From contig NZ_BMHT01000002.1 of the NCBI RefSeq assembly GCF_014641455.1, positions 62,001-126,000 on the forward strand: a stretch of 64,000 bases of DNA, read 5' to 3'. Both the position numbers and the translations under genes were made by a program. Below are positions 18,131 through 26,800 of this stretch, in pieces. Position 1 is the first letter of the stretch; every line of letters begins with the position of its first letter. The notes beneath the pieces are model-generated. The model ran no database searches and was not told the origin of the DNA. It saw nothing but the letters and a program-made list of their open reading frames with translations. This DNA comes from Hymenobacter cavernae (GTDB taxonomy: Bacteria; Bacteroidota; Bacteroidia; Cytophagales; Hymenobacteraceae).

Positions 18131-18174
18131 AACAGCAGAAAGGCGGACTACACGTAGTCCGCCTTTCTGCTGTT
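18131..18174 (+). terminator. Near-perfect palindrome terminator of the S41 gene
   Basis: Arms 18131-18151 and 18154-18174 are 21-nt perfect reverse complements with only two bases between, starting 18 bases after the stop. Inner A- and T-tracts flank a GGCGGACTAC core. It can act on both strands. Confidence 0.75.
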
Positions 18175-18184
18175 CACTAACTAT

Positions 18185-18382
18185 AAGTTGCGGCGTTGGT
18201 GGGTTAGCCCCAGCGGGGCGGCATATCGGTAGAAAACAACGACATAACAGAACCAAGCCCCAACGGGGCGGCACCCCTCGTTGGAGCGTTGGTGTCGCCC
18301 CGCTGGGGCTTGATCATTTCTTACAAGCTAGGTTCTACCGATATGCCGCCCCGCCGGGGCTAGCTTACCAACGCCGCAACTT
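18185..18382. repeat. Nested REP-like inverted repeat, family F
   Basis: Outer arms 18185-18234 and 18333-18382 are almost perfect 50-nt complements. Nested inside are a second pair, roughly 18252-18275 and 18291-18314, carrying the same motif GCCCCAGCGGGGCGGC in variant form. The motif thus occurs four times, two per orientation, giving a hairpin inside a hairpin between two convergent genes. Confidence 0.85.
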
Positions 18383-18411
18383 AAGTTATTAAGCCATTGA
18401 AATACCTAGGT

Positions 18412-19476
18412 TTAGCGCAGCCCTACTGCCTGTTTATCCGCATCCTTATAAGTAAACTTCTTATCAACATTCGTGAAGGGCTGCCCATCCACTTCGGCAT
18501 AAGGGTAGATGAAGTAGTTCAGCGGTTCGCCTTTCTGCGGTGGGCTGAGCACTAAATCGCGGCCGCGGGTGAACTCGACGCGGTTCTCATCGTGGGCGCC
18601 GAAGAAGTACTTACGCTTATCCGGGTTTTTGGCCGCTTCTGATGCATCGATAGGCACCCAGCCGGTTTCTTTCGTGTAAAACTCGGCCCAGCAATGATAG
18701 CCTTTGATTTCGCCGGCACCACGCTCAGGCGGCAGCGGAAAGCCGATACTGAAGCGGGCCGGAATACCTAGGCTCCGGCAGTAGCCGATGAAAATGGCGT
18801 GGAAATCGGTGCAGTTACCGCGACGGGCATCGCAGGCGTAGTAGATATCACCACGGCCCCAGCCTTGGCCGGTTTTGTCGTATTTCACCGTCGAAACGAC
18901 GTGGTTGTAAATAGCTTGCGCTTTTTCCAGGTCAGTTTTAGCGTTGGCTTTGGTTACTACTTCCGTGGCCCATTGCTTCACTTTAGCGTCGAGCGGCACG
19001 AGGCGGTCGTCGGTGAGCCAGCGCTGCATGTTGGGGTCCTGCTCCTCCGAAGCTAGCTTCTGATTCTTGGCACCGCTGAGCAGGGGGTTCTTGTGCTCGC
19101 GGCGCACGGCGTCAAAACGCATCGTCACGGCAATCGGCGTTTGCGGCGGATTGCTGACTTTGAGATGCAGAATCTGATTCCCGTATTCTCCTTTCACCAC
19201 CTCGTACGGGTAAGAGGACGTGATTTTCAGATCTTTAATATCCTGCGACTTATCGGAATGCGGCACCGGCAGCCACAAGTTTGCCTCTTTCGCACCAGCT
19301 GGCACGTCGTGCACCGTTGCGGTGTATTCGAAGGAGAAGGCTCGGGTAGCGGGTGCGGCCAGCGCAGGACGTTGGGCTTGCGCAACCGTGCCGAGACCTA
19401 GCAGGCTGCCGATAAGACACAAGCCAGCCACTGCCCGGCGGGGGGCGCGGCGTAAAAACCAAAAGGGTGTTTGCAT
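18412..19476 (-). CDS. Secreted transglutaminase-like protein
   Basis: 354 residues with a signal peptide (basic N-terminus FLRRAPRRAV, hydrophobic core, cut after AQA at about 34). An N-terminal beta-domain is followed by a transglutaminase/protease fold with the triad Cys in GNCTDFH, His in GYHCWAEFY and Asp in PIDASEA. The VKYDKTG and DARRGNC segments match transglut_core proteins. Such bacterial proteins usually act as peptidases or amidases rather than crosslinkers; the substrate is unknown. ATG 19476 was chosen because it directly precedes the signal peptide. Confidence 0.9.
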   Translation of the reverse strand: MQTPFWFLRRAPRRAVAGLCLIGSLLGLGTVAQAQRPALAAPATRAFSFEYTATVHDVPAGAKEANLWLPVPHSDKSQDIKDLKITSSYPYEVVKGEYGNQILHLKVSNPPQTPIAVTMRFDAVRREHKNPLLSGAKNQKLASEEQDPNMQRWLTDDRLVPLDAKVKQWATEVVTKANAKTDLEKAQAIYNHVVSTVKYDKTGQGWGRGDIYYACDARRGNCTDFHAIFIGYCRSLGIPARFSIGFPLPPERGAGEIKGYHCWAEFYTKETGWVPIDASEAAKNPDKRKYFFGAHDENRVEFTRGRDLVLSPPQKGEPLNYFIYPYAEVDGQPFTNVDKKFTYKDADKQAVGLR

Positions 19477-19720
19477 GAGCGCGAGGTTTGGTTTCGCCTG
19501 TCTCAATCAGGGAGACCGTCTGCACCCGATATCGCCAACAGGCCCGTTCCACTAGAGGAATTCTAAGCGACCCTCAAAGGTACGGCGGGTGGTTCACAAA
19601 GATTTATCTTCTACCCCTCAGCGACACAAAGCTTTGCCGAATAGCGGGCTGGCTTACGTAAGTCGCGCTATTCGTTTGAGAAATTATAATCTTTGCTTAC
19701 CATCCTCACCCCACCCACCC

Positions 19721-20929
19721 ATGTCGTACTATCACCGCCTCGGCCAGATTCCGCGCAAGCGGCACACCCAGTTCCGCCAACCCGACGGCTCCTTGTACTC
19801 GGAGCAACTCGTGGGAACCCTAGGTTTTCACGGCGTATCGTCGCTGCTATACCACCGGCACCCACCAACTCAGATTAAGTCTGTAGGCCAACCAATCCCG
19901 TACGGCCCGAAGCTGCTGCGCGACCGGCCGCTGCAACCTAGCCACCTGCGTACCCTGGACCAGACCACCACCGGCGGCGACTACCTCCAGGCGCGCCAGA
20001 CCTTGATTGCCAACGCCGACGTGACGATGAGCATCTGCAATCCGTCGGAAAAGCAGATGACGTATTACTACAAGAACGCCTTAGCTGACGAAGTCATTTT
20101 CGTGCACGAAGGCCGGGGCCAGCTCTGGAGTCAGCTCGGTAAAGTCAGCTTCGAGCCAGGCGACTATGTCGTGATTCCGCGCACGATCATCCACCAGCTA
20201 CACTTCGAGGAAGGACCAGTGCGCCTGCTGATCATTGAGTCGTTCAGCCCCGTGGAAACGTGCCGGCGCTACCGCAACCATTTTGGGCAGCTGCTGGAAC
20301 ATTCGCCGTATTGCGAACGAGATTTGCGGCCGCCGTATGAACTAGTATCCGACGATGAACAAGCCTCGGGCGAATACTTACTTCAGGTCAAGAAGGAAGG
20401 CTACCTGCACCAGCTCACCTACGGCCACTCGCCGTTCGACGTGGTGGGTTGGGACGGCTACTTCTATCCGTATGCCTTCAGCATCCATGATTTCGAGCCG
20501 ATTACGGGTCGCCTGCACCAGCCGCCACCCGTGCATCAGACGTTTGAGGGTCATAACTTCGTCATCTGCTCCTTCGTGCCGCGGTTATTTGACTACCATC
20601 CGCTGAGCATTCCAGCGCCGTACAATCACTCCAACGTTGATTCCGACGAGGTGCTGTACTACGTGGCCGGCAACTTCATGTCGCGGCGCGGCGTGGACCT
20701 AGCTTCGTTCACGGTACACCCAAGCGGCATTCCACACGGGCCGCACCCCGGCACCGTAGAAGCTAGCCTCGGCAAAAAGGAAACGCACGAGCTAGCCGTG
20801 ATGGTCGATACATTTCGGCCTTTGTACCTCACGGAAGCGGCGCTGCCTTACCTTGATGAGCGGTACGCAATGAGTTGGAACCCTGACTTCGTACCAGATC
20901 CACCACGCTCCGCCGACCTGATGGATTGA
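19721..20929 (+). CDS. hmgA: Homogentisate 1,2-dioxygenase
   Basis: An iron(II) ring-cleavage enzyme converting homogentisate to maleylacetoacetate in tyrosine/phenylalanine breakdown. The 402-residue bicupin keeps the metal/active-site region NHSNVDSDEVLYYVAGNF and HPSGIPHGPHPG, giving the His, Glu, His ligands; the N-terminal half has the cupin GRGQLWSQLGKV. ATG 19721 gives MSYYHRLGQIPRKRHTQFR, the usual start. No other tyrosine-degradation gene is in the window. Bacterial relatives sometimes act on other homogentisate-like compounds, so exact substrate is moderately certain. Confidence 0.88.
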   Translation: MSYYHRLGQIPRKRHTQFRQPDGSLYSEQLVGTLGFHGVSSLLYHRHPPTQIKSVGQPIPYGPKLLRDRPLQPSHLRTLDQTTTGGDYLQARQTLIANADVTMSICNPSEKQMTYYYKNALADEVIFVHEGRGQLWSQLGKVSFEPGDYVVIPRTIIHQLHFEEGPVRLLIIESFSPVETCRRYRNHFGQLLEHSPYCERDLRPPYELVSDDEQASGEYLLQVKKEGYLHQLTYGHSPFDVVGWDGYFYPYAFSIHDFEPITGRLHQPPPVHQTFEGHNFVICSFVPRLFDYHPLSIPAPYNHSNVDSDEVLYYVAGNFMSRRGVDLASFTVHPSGIPHGPHPGTVEASLGKKETHELAVMVDTFRPLYLTEAALPYLDERYAMSWNPDFVPDPPRSADLMD

Positions 20930-21078
20930 GCAAGACCTAGCTTTTTACGTCAGCTTATGTGCTTGTTGCGTTTACTTGAATCCTCATAATCAGCGCATAA
21001 ATAAGGATTTTGAACGGACTATATAACTCGGCAAACTATTTGGTTATCGAGCTTCGTACGTCTGCAAAATCCACTCAC

Positions 21079-21603
21079 ATGAGAAAAATCCTGTTACTCA
21101 CTTCCGTTTTCGCCTTATTACTTGCGGTAAGCTGCAAGAAAATCGATCAACTGCTCACCTTCTACATCGACGACACAGAAAACATTAAGGTGGCCGCTAG
21201 TTCCCCGCTTGGTCTCAACATGCTTTCGCCTGTAGCGGTACCAACGCAGTCGAGCCAAAAGTTTGCGAACAATAACACCAGCGCCGATTTGGTAAAAGAT
21301 GTGAGTCTCAGCAAGCTCACGCTCACCATTGCGGACCCCAACACGGAGAACTTCGATTTCTTAAGCAATATCGAAATCTACATCAGCACGAGCTCGAACG
21401 ACCAGATTCTGCTAGCCTCCTTGAGCGACATCCCTAAGGGTGCGCAAACTATCACTCTGAAGCCCACCGGCGCTAAGCTCGATAGCTACATCAAAGCTAG
21501 CAGCTACACACTCACCACGAAAGCAAGCGTTGCCAAGCTCATCAGCAAAGACATCACGATCCGTTCGGATTCCCGTTTTAAAGTAACTGCCGATCCGCTG
21601 TAA
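21079..21603 (+). CDS. Small lipoprotein of unknown function
   Basis: A 174-residue protein with a lipoprotein signal (MRKILLLTSVFALLLAVSC, lipobox AVSC, lipid-bearing Cys at about 19). After it, KKIDQLLTFYIDDTENIKV leads into an all-beta Ser/Thr-rich domain. Lys follows the Cys, without an obvious surface-export signal, so the final membrane side is uncertain. I do not recognise a named family. The 3' end abuts heptad-repeat locus 5 and the gene converges on argF'. Confidence 0.8.
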   Translation: MRKILLLTSVFALLLAVSCKKIDQLLTFYIDDTENIKVAASSPLGLNMLSPVAVPTQSSQKFANNNTSADLVKDVSLSKLTLTIADPNTENFDFLSNIEIYISTSSNDQILLASLSDIPKGAQTITLKPTGAKLDSYIKASSYTLTTKASVAKLISKDITIRSDSRFKVTADPL

Positions 21604-21714
21604 GGTGAGATGGTGGAATGGTGAGTTAGTGAGTTTGTCGTTCTACTTATACTACCTGTGCAAGTAAAACAGAAAGCTCACTAACTCACCATTCCACTAT
21701 TTCACCATCTCACC
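21604..21714. repeat. Heptad-period inverted repeat, locus 5, overlapping the argF' 3' end
   Basis: Left arm 21604-21636 (GGTGAGA, TGGTGGA, ATGGTGA, GTTAGTG...) starts one base after the lipoprotein stop. Right arm 21675-21714 is its reverse complement and covers the last codons and stop of argF', so Glu-Met-Val-Lys-stop is encoded by the repeat. Confidence 0.85.
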
Positions 21715-22656
21715 GCCGAGCATCTCGTGCAGCACGGTCTGCATAGAGAAGACGCGGTTGCCGGCTTCCTGTATCACCAGTGAGTTAGGTGAATCCAGCA
21801 CAGCATCACCGACTTCTACGTTGCGGCGCACGGGGAGGCAGTGAATGAACTTGCCGTTGTTGGTCAACGACATATGCTGCGCGTCTACCATCCAGCTAGG
21901 GTCTTGGCTGATTACTTGGCCATAGTCGCGGTAGCTGCTCCAGTTCTTGGCGTACACGTAGTCAGCGCCTTCTAGGGCTTTCTTCTGGTCGTACTCGATG
22001 CGGGCGCCTTTGGTGAACTGCTCGGCTAGCTCGTAGCCCTCGGGGTGGGTGATAACGAAATCGACCCAATCGACTTCTGAGAACCAGTCAGCGAAGGAGT
22101 TGGGCACGCACTGGGGCAAGGCGCGCACGTGCGGAGCCCAAGTCAGGACCACTTTCACGCGCTCGGTTTTTTTGGTTTCGGCCACCGTAATTAGGTCAGC
22201 GAACGACTGTAGCGGGTGCAGCGTCGCGCTTTCCAAGCTGATAACGGGCACCGTGGCGTACTTCAGAATCTTGTTGAACGTCACCTCATTGTAGTCTTCG
22301 TCGCGGTCTTTTAGGCCGGGGAAGGTGCGCACGCCTAGCACATCGCAGTACTGACTCATCACGGCAATGGCTTCCTTGATATGCTCCTGCGTGGAGCCGT
22401 TCATCACGGCGCCATCGTTCATTTCCAGCGTCCAGGAGTCAGCGCCGGCGTTGAGCACCCAGGCTTGGGCACCTAGGTTGTAGGCAGCCTTGATGGAGCT
22501 CAGGCGCGTACGCAAGCTAGGATTGAAGAAGATCAGCCCGACGGTCTTGTTCTTGCCCAGATGCTGATAGCTGTAAGGGTTCTGCTTAATCTCTAGCGCC
22601 TTGCTTAGCAGAGCTTTGTAGTCGGGAACGTCGGCGAACGAGGTGAATTTTTTCAT
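21697..22656 (-). CDS. argF': N-acylornithine carbamoyltransferase (acetyl- or succinylornithine)
   Basis: Transfers carbamoyl from carbamoyl phosphate to N-acylornithine, giving N-acylcitrulline. The 319 residues carry the carbamoyl-phosphate motif NPSLRTRLS (45-53), ESATLHPLQSFADL (HPxQ) and HCLPVRRN, as in the Bacteroides fragilis succinylornithine and Xanthomonas acetylornithine enzymes rather than classical OTCase. At the published specificity position (Pro90 in B. fragilis, Glu92 in Xanthomonas; alignment from memory) this protein has Gln90, so the acyl group is not settled. It sits at the far end of the arg cluster with a structured leader upstream. Confidence 0.9.
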   Translation of the reverse strand: MKKFTSFADVPDYKALLSKALEIKQNPYSYQHLGKNKTVGLIFFNPSLRTRLSSIKAAYNLGAQAWVLNAGADSWTLEMNDGAVMNGSTQEHIKEAIAVMSQYCDVLGVRTFPGLKDRDEDYNEVTFNKILKYATVPVISLESATLHPLQSFADLITVAETKKTERVKVVLTWAPHVRALPQCVPNSFADWFSEVDWVDFVITHPEGYELAEQFTKGARIEYDQKKALEGADYVYAKNWSSYRDYGQVISQDPSWMVDAQHMSLTNNGKFIHCLPVRRNVEVGDAVLDSPNSLVIQEAGNRVFSMQTVLHEMLGGEMVK

Positions 22657-22691
22657 GAGAGAATGTATTTACGCGCAAGTACGGTATAAAC

Positions 22692-22730
22692 GAAAAACAA
22701 GGGGCTGAGCCGCTTGGCCCAGCCCCTTGC
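22692..22730 (-). terminator. Intrinsic terminator between the 50-codon ORF and argF' (possible attenuator)
   Basis: On the minus strand GCAAGGGGCTGGGCC pairs with GGCTCAGCCCCTTG and is followed by TTTTTCG. It begins a few bases after the stop of the small ORF and ends about 35 bases before the argF' ATG. It can end a small-ORF transcript or act as a conditional terminator for argF'. Confidence 0.75.
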
Positions 22731-22734
22731 AACC

Positions 22735-22887
22735 CTAGCCTATCCAGTGCCGGGCCGCGGCGGTAAGCACCGCCCGTACCAGTTCCTGAACCAGCCACCA
22801 CCAGCGGAAACCATTTTCAGGCGCTAGTGGTATAGGTTTGTGAAGGTTAACTTTTCGTTTTACCTTCGACGCACGTTTTCTTCTCAT
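22735..22887 (-). CDS. Small basic ORF, 50 residues, ahead of argF' (leader peptide or small protein)
   Basis: ATG 22887 to TAG 22735 encodes 50 residues. The start MRRKRASKVKRKV is Arg/Lys-rich (including two AGA codons, rare here); the middle has RWWWLVQELVRAVL, three consecutive Trp at 29-31. A well-spaced promoter lies upstream, a two-hairpin leader precedes the ATG, and an intrinsic terminator follows the stop. It may be an argF' leader peptide sensing Arg supply, or an independent conserved small membrane-active or RNA-binding protein. I do not recognise a family. The layout, rather than homology, supports it being real. Confidence 0.55.
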   Translation of the reverse strand: MRRKRASKVKRKVNLHKPIPLAPENGFRWWWLVQELVRAVLTAAARHWIG

Positions 22888-22895
22888 TGCGACAA

Positions 22896-22957
22896 GAAGT
22901 TAGGTGCTTCTTCCACCTACTTCTCGAAGCCCTAGCTGTTCCACCAGTTAGGGCTTC
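22896..22957 (-). promoter_or_regulatory. Two-hairpin 5' leader of the small ORF
   Basis: Two stems lie in tandem: 22926-22938 with 22945-22957 (13 bp, one G-U) and 22896-22906 with 22914-22923 (about 10 bp). The second ends nine bases before the ATG at 22887. They could be a structured leader or part of a small RNA. No Rfam class was recognised. Confidence 0.5.
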
Positions 22958-23008
22958 ACCTTTTCAGGAGGTAGCCGTGTGGTGAGGTGGAATAACCGTG
23001 CGGTAGGG

Positions 23009-23038
23009 CAAAAGTACGCGGCCAAGATCAGAGTGCAA
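23009..23038 (-). promoter_or_regulatory. Promoter upstream of the small ORF and argF'
   Basis: Minus strand: TTG at 23038-23036, 19 bases, then TACTTTTG at 23016-23009, matching the Bacteroidota TTG-N19-TAnnTTTG pattern. The -33 part lies at the end of the neighbouring hypothetical gene. Predicted start about 23003, leaving a ~115-nt leader. Confidence 0.6.
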
Positions 23039-23372
23039 TTTTACCGCTGCTCCATATCCAAAACTCATCATAGCCTAGAAAGAGATGGCAGTCCTGCTTG
23101 TCTTGTTCCGTTAAGGGCTCAACAATTTGCAAGGTCAAATCTTCAAGCCATTCTTTTACTGTTCGTGGTTCACCATAAACGTCTCCATATTTCCGCCAGA
23201 AACCATAGAGAGGAGCTTCCTTCGCTTTAACCAGTATTGTATCAGGCAGAAAGCAAAACTCATCATAGGTGAGCACCTGATTAGTGTAGCAGCCTTTCCC
23301 CTTACAAACAAGACCTAGGTCGTTACACCAACTTGCGTGACTTCTCGGCTCGGGTTCTTTATAAGTTCTCAT
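23028..23372 (-). CDS. Hypothetical protein (downstream partner of a two-gene accessory unit)
   Basis: A 114-residue cytosolic protein with four Cys in the first 40 residues (CNDLGLVCKGKGC...C) and many aromatic residues. The ATG at 23372 overlaps the stop of the upstream gene (ATGA), so the pair is translationally coupled. Base composition is more AT-rich than the arg genes. No family recognised; size, acidic character and context resemble immunity-type or SMI1-like small proteins, which is only a suggestion. Confidence 0.65.
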   Translation of the reverse strand: MRTYKEPEPRSHASWCNDLGLVCKGKGCYTNQVLTYDEFCFLPDTILVKAKEAPLYGFWRKYGDVYGEPRTVKEWLEDLTLQIVEPLTEQDKQDCHLFLGYDEFWIWSSGKIAL

Positions 23373-23737
23373 GACTGTCTACTAGCTCTCACATACTTAG
23401 CATATTCCTCCTGAATCATACCCCCTGCGACAAACCTATCCGCAGCAGCGCCATAGTTTTCAATAGCAAAAGCCACAGCTTCTTCTACTGAGTCAAACGA
23501 GTGAGTAGTATCATTATCAGGGTTCAGCGCGTAGAACTCATATACATCATGGAAACCTTCGTCGCCCTCATCGAACGATTCATGATAGGCTACTGTGAAC
23601 TGGCCTTCATATTTGTAAATAACTAGCCATCTTATTACTGTATAGTCTGCTTCACGGTAGTACGAAAGCCATTGTTCGACTTCCTTACCTAGGTGTGCAC
23701 GTGCTGTAAGTTCTAAGCTGGAAAGATACAGAGTCAT
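23369..23737 (-). CDS. Hypothetical acidic protein, first of a coupled pair
   Basis: 122 residues, rich in Glu, Asp and Tyr, without signal peptide or TM. The stretch YHESFDEGDEGFHDVYEFYALNP suggests a small beta-alpha protein of immunity/SUKH-like kind, but I cannot place it. It overlaps the next gene by four bases and is bounded upstream by a short family A hairpin (23757-23796). The pair separates carB from argF' and looks like an insertion into the arginine cluster. Confidence 0.65.
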   Translation of the reverse strand: MTLYLSSLELTARAHLGKEVEQWLSYYREADYTVIRWLVIYKYEGQFTVAYHESFDEGDEGFHDVYEFYALNPDNDTTHSFDSVEEAVAFAIENYGAAADRFVAGGMIQEEYAKYVRASRQS

Positions 23738-23756
23738 AAAACGAAGGCTCTAAAGA

Positions 23757-23796
23757 AAGAACGTCATGCCAAGCTCTCGCTCAACATGACGTTCTT
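23757..23796. repeat. Short REP-like hairpin, family A remnant
   Basis: 12-nt perfect arms AAGAACGTCATG / CATGACGTTCTT with a 16-nt loop still showing AAGCTC. The ends match family A while the middle has been lost. Confidence 0.7.
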
Positions 23797-23826
23797 ATTA
23801 AGATGTTCTAGCCTGCGAGCGTTCTA

Positions 23827-26800
23827 CTACGCTTCTACACTTACCGCTTGCGCCTTGAACTCCTTCCAGCTTTTGATGCTCAGGTCTTCCATCTTCAGCG
23901 TACAGAAGGCCTTAATGAAGGCTTTGGCTAGGCGGGCGTTGGTGATGAGCGGGATGTTGAAGTCGACGGCGGTGCGGCGGATTTTGTAGTCGTTGTCCAG
24001 CTCGCCCTTGGTCAGGTTCTTCGGGATGTTGATGACCAGGTCAATCTTCTTCTCGCGCAGGTAGGTCAGGGCATTGGGCTCCTGGAGTTCGTCGGGCCAG
24101 TAGACCAGGGTACTAGGCACACCATTTTCGGTGAAGAAGAGGTGCGTGCCATGGGTGGCGTAGAGGGTGTAATCATTCTGCACCAGCAACCGGGCAGCGC
24201 CGAGCAAGGCGACCTTGGAGATGATGGGGCCGCTAGAAATCAGCACCGACTTCTTCGGGATGCGGTAGCCCACCGACAGCAACGACTTGAGTAGCGCCTC
24301 CTCGGCCGTGTCGCCTAGGCAGCCCACTTCGCCGGTAGAGGTCATATCCACGCGCAGCACCGGGTCAGCGCCTTGCAGGCGGGTAAAGGAGAACTGCGAG
24401 GCCTTCACGCCCACAAAGGGCAGGTCATACACCAGCTCGCTCGCGTCGCGCTCCACATGAATGCCAAGCAGCACTTTCGTGGCTTTCTTGATTAGGTTGT
24501 TGCCCGACACTTTGGATACGAACGGGAAGCTACGCGAGGCGCGCAGGTTACACTCAATAACGCGAATTTCGCCGTTTTTCTCCAGGAACTGAATGTTGAA
24601 CGGCCCGCTGATCTGGAAGCGCCTGGCAATCTTCTCGGCAATGACCTTGAGCTTGCGCACCGTGCCCACGTATACGCGCTGCGGCGGGTAGTACATGGTA
24701 GCGTCGCCGGAGTGCACGCCGGCAAACTCCACGTGCTCAGAAATGGCGTACGACACGATGTCGCCCTTGTCGGCTACGGCATCCAGCTCGATTTCCTTGG
24801 CTTCCTGGATAAACTCCGACACCACTACCGGGTACTCGGCGCTAACAGCCACGGCTAGCTTTAGGTATTCCTCCAACTCCTGCGGATTCGACACCACGTT
24901 CATGGCCGCACCCGACAGCACGTACGAGGGACGGATCAGGACCGGAAAGTTGACTTCTTTTACGAAGTCGTAGATGGCCTCCATCGTGGTCAGCTCGTTC
25001 CAACGCGGCTGCGCAATACCTAGCTCGTCCATGATGCTGGAGAACTTATGGCGGTTTTCGGCCTCGTCGATCTGGGCGGCGGCGGTACCTAGGATGGGCA
25101 CATTTGCTTGTTCCAGGCGCGTGGCGAGGTTGTTTGGAATTTGGCCGCCGGTGGAGAGAATAACGCCGGTCGGGTCCTCAAACTCCAGGATGTCCATCAC
25201 CCGCTCGTACGACAGCTCCTCGAAGTAGAGACGGTCGCTCACGTCGTAGTCCGTCGAAACGGTTTCGGGGTTGTAGTTGATAATGATGGACTTGTAGCCT
25301 TCTTCTGCCACGGTTTGCACGGCATTCACGCCGCACCAGTCGAACTCAACCGACGAACCAATACGGTACACGCCCGAACCTAGCACCACCACCGACTTGT
25401 CGGTTTCCGGCTCTAGGTCGTTTTCGGTGCCGTGGTAGGTGGTATACAGATAGTTGGTCTGGGCCGGGAATTCGGCGGCAAGCGTGTCAATTTGCTTTAC
25501 TACGGGCAGCACACCTAGGGCCTTACGGCGGGCGCGCACCGTTAGCTCATTGGTTTTTACGTCGCCCTGGCCGAGCAACTTTACGGCTAGCTGTTGGTCG
25601 GAGAAGCCCATTTTCTTGGCTTCGCGTAGCGTCTCAGTATCGAGGGCATCTAGGCCGCCGTTGTTGCGCTTCCCTCCTAGCTGGTTGCCTAGTTCAAAGA
25701 TGCCATAGAGGCGCTGCAAGAACCACCGGTCGATGCGCGTCAGCTCGTGCACCCGCTCGATGTCATAGCCGGCCTCGAAAGCTAGGTTAATGGCGAAGAT
25801 GCGCTCCTCGTTCGGTTCGCTCAGCAGATGGTCGATGGTATCGTTGTCGAGTTGCTCCGTTTCGTTGCCTACAAAGCCGCGCTTGCCGGTGTCCAGCATG
25901 CGCAAGCCTTTCTGAATGGCTTCCTCGAACGACTTACCAATGGCCATCACCTCACCCACGCTCTTCATAGCCGAGCCAATCTGCCGCTGCACGCCCGAGA
26001 ACTTACCTAGGTCCCAGCGCGGCAGTTTCACCACGAGGTAGTCGAGGGCCGGCTCGAAGTAGGCCGAGGTCGTCTGGGTCACGCTATTTTTCAGCTCAGC
26101 CAGTGAGTACCCTAGGCTCAGCTTGGCGGCTACGAAAGCCAGCGGGTAACCCGTTGCCTTCGACGCCAGTGCCGAAGAGCGCGACAAACGCGCATTCACC
26201 TCAATCACGCGGTACTCCTCGGAGTGCGGGTCGAGGGCGTACTGAATGTTGCACTCGCCCACAATACCTAGGTGGCGAATGGTCTTGATGCCGATGCTGC
26301 GCAGCTTATGATACTCACGGTTGCTCAACGTCTGCGACGGCGCCACCACGATGCTCTCCCCGGTGTGAATACCGATGGGGTCGAAGTTCTCCATGTTGCA
26401 GACGGTGATGCAGTTATCAAACGCATCACGCACTACTTCGTACTCCACTTCCTTCCAACCCTTCAATGACTCTTCCACCAAGATCTGGTCGGAAGTCGAG
26501 AAAGCTTTCGCGGCTAGCACGCGTAGCTCATCCTCGTTGTAGGCAAAGCCGCTACCTAGGCCACCAAGCGCAAAGGCCGAGCGGATAATCAGCGGGAAGC
26601 CGATACGGTTGCCGGCTGCCAGCGCATCTTCTACTGAGTTTACGGCTTCGCTACGGGCGGTGAGTACACCGATCTGGTCGAGCTTTGCCTTGAAGATGTC
26701 GCGGTCCTCAGTGTCGATGATGGACTGCACAGGTGTTCCGAGCACCTTCACGCCGTACTTTTCGAAGATGCCGTCGCGGTACAGGGCCACAGCGCAGTTC

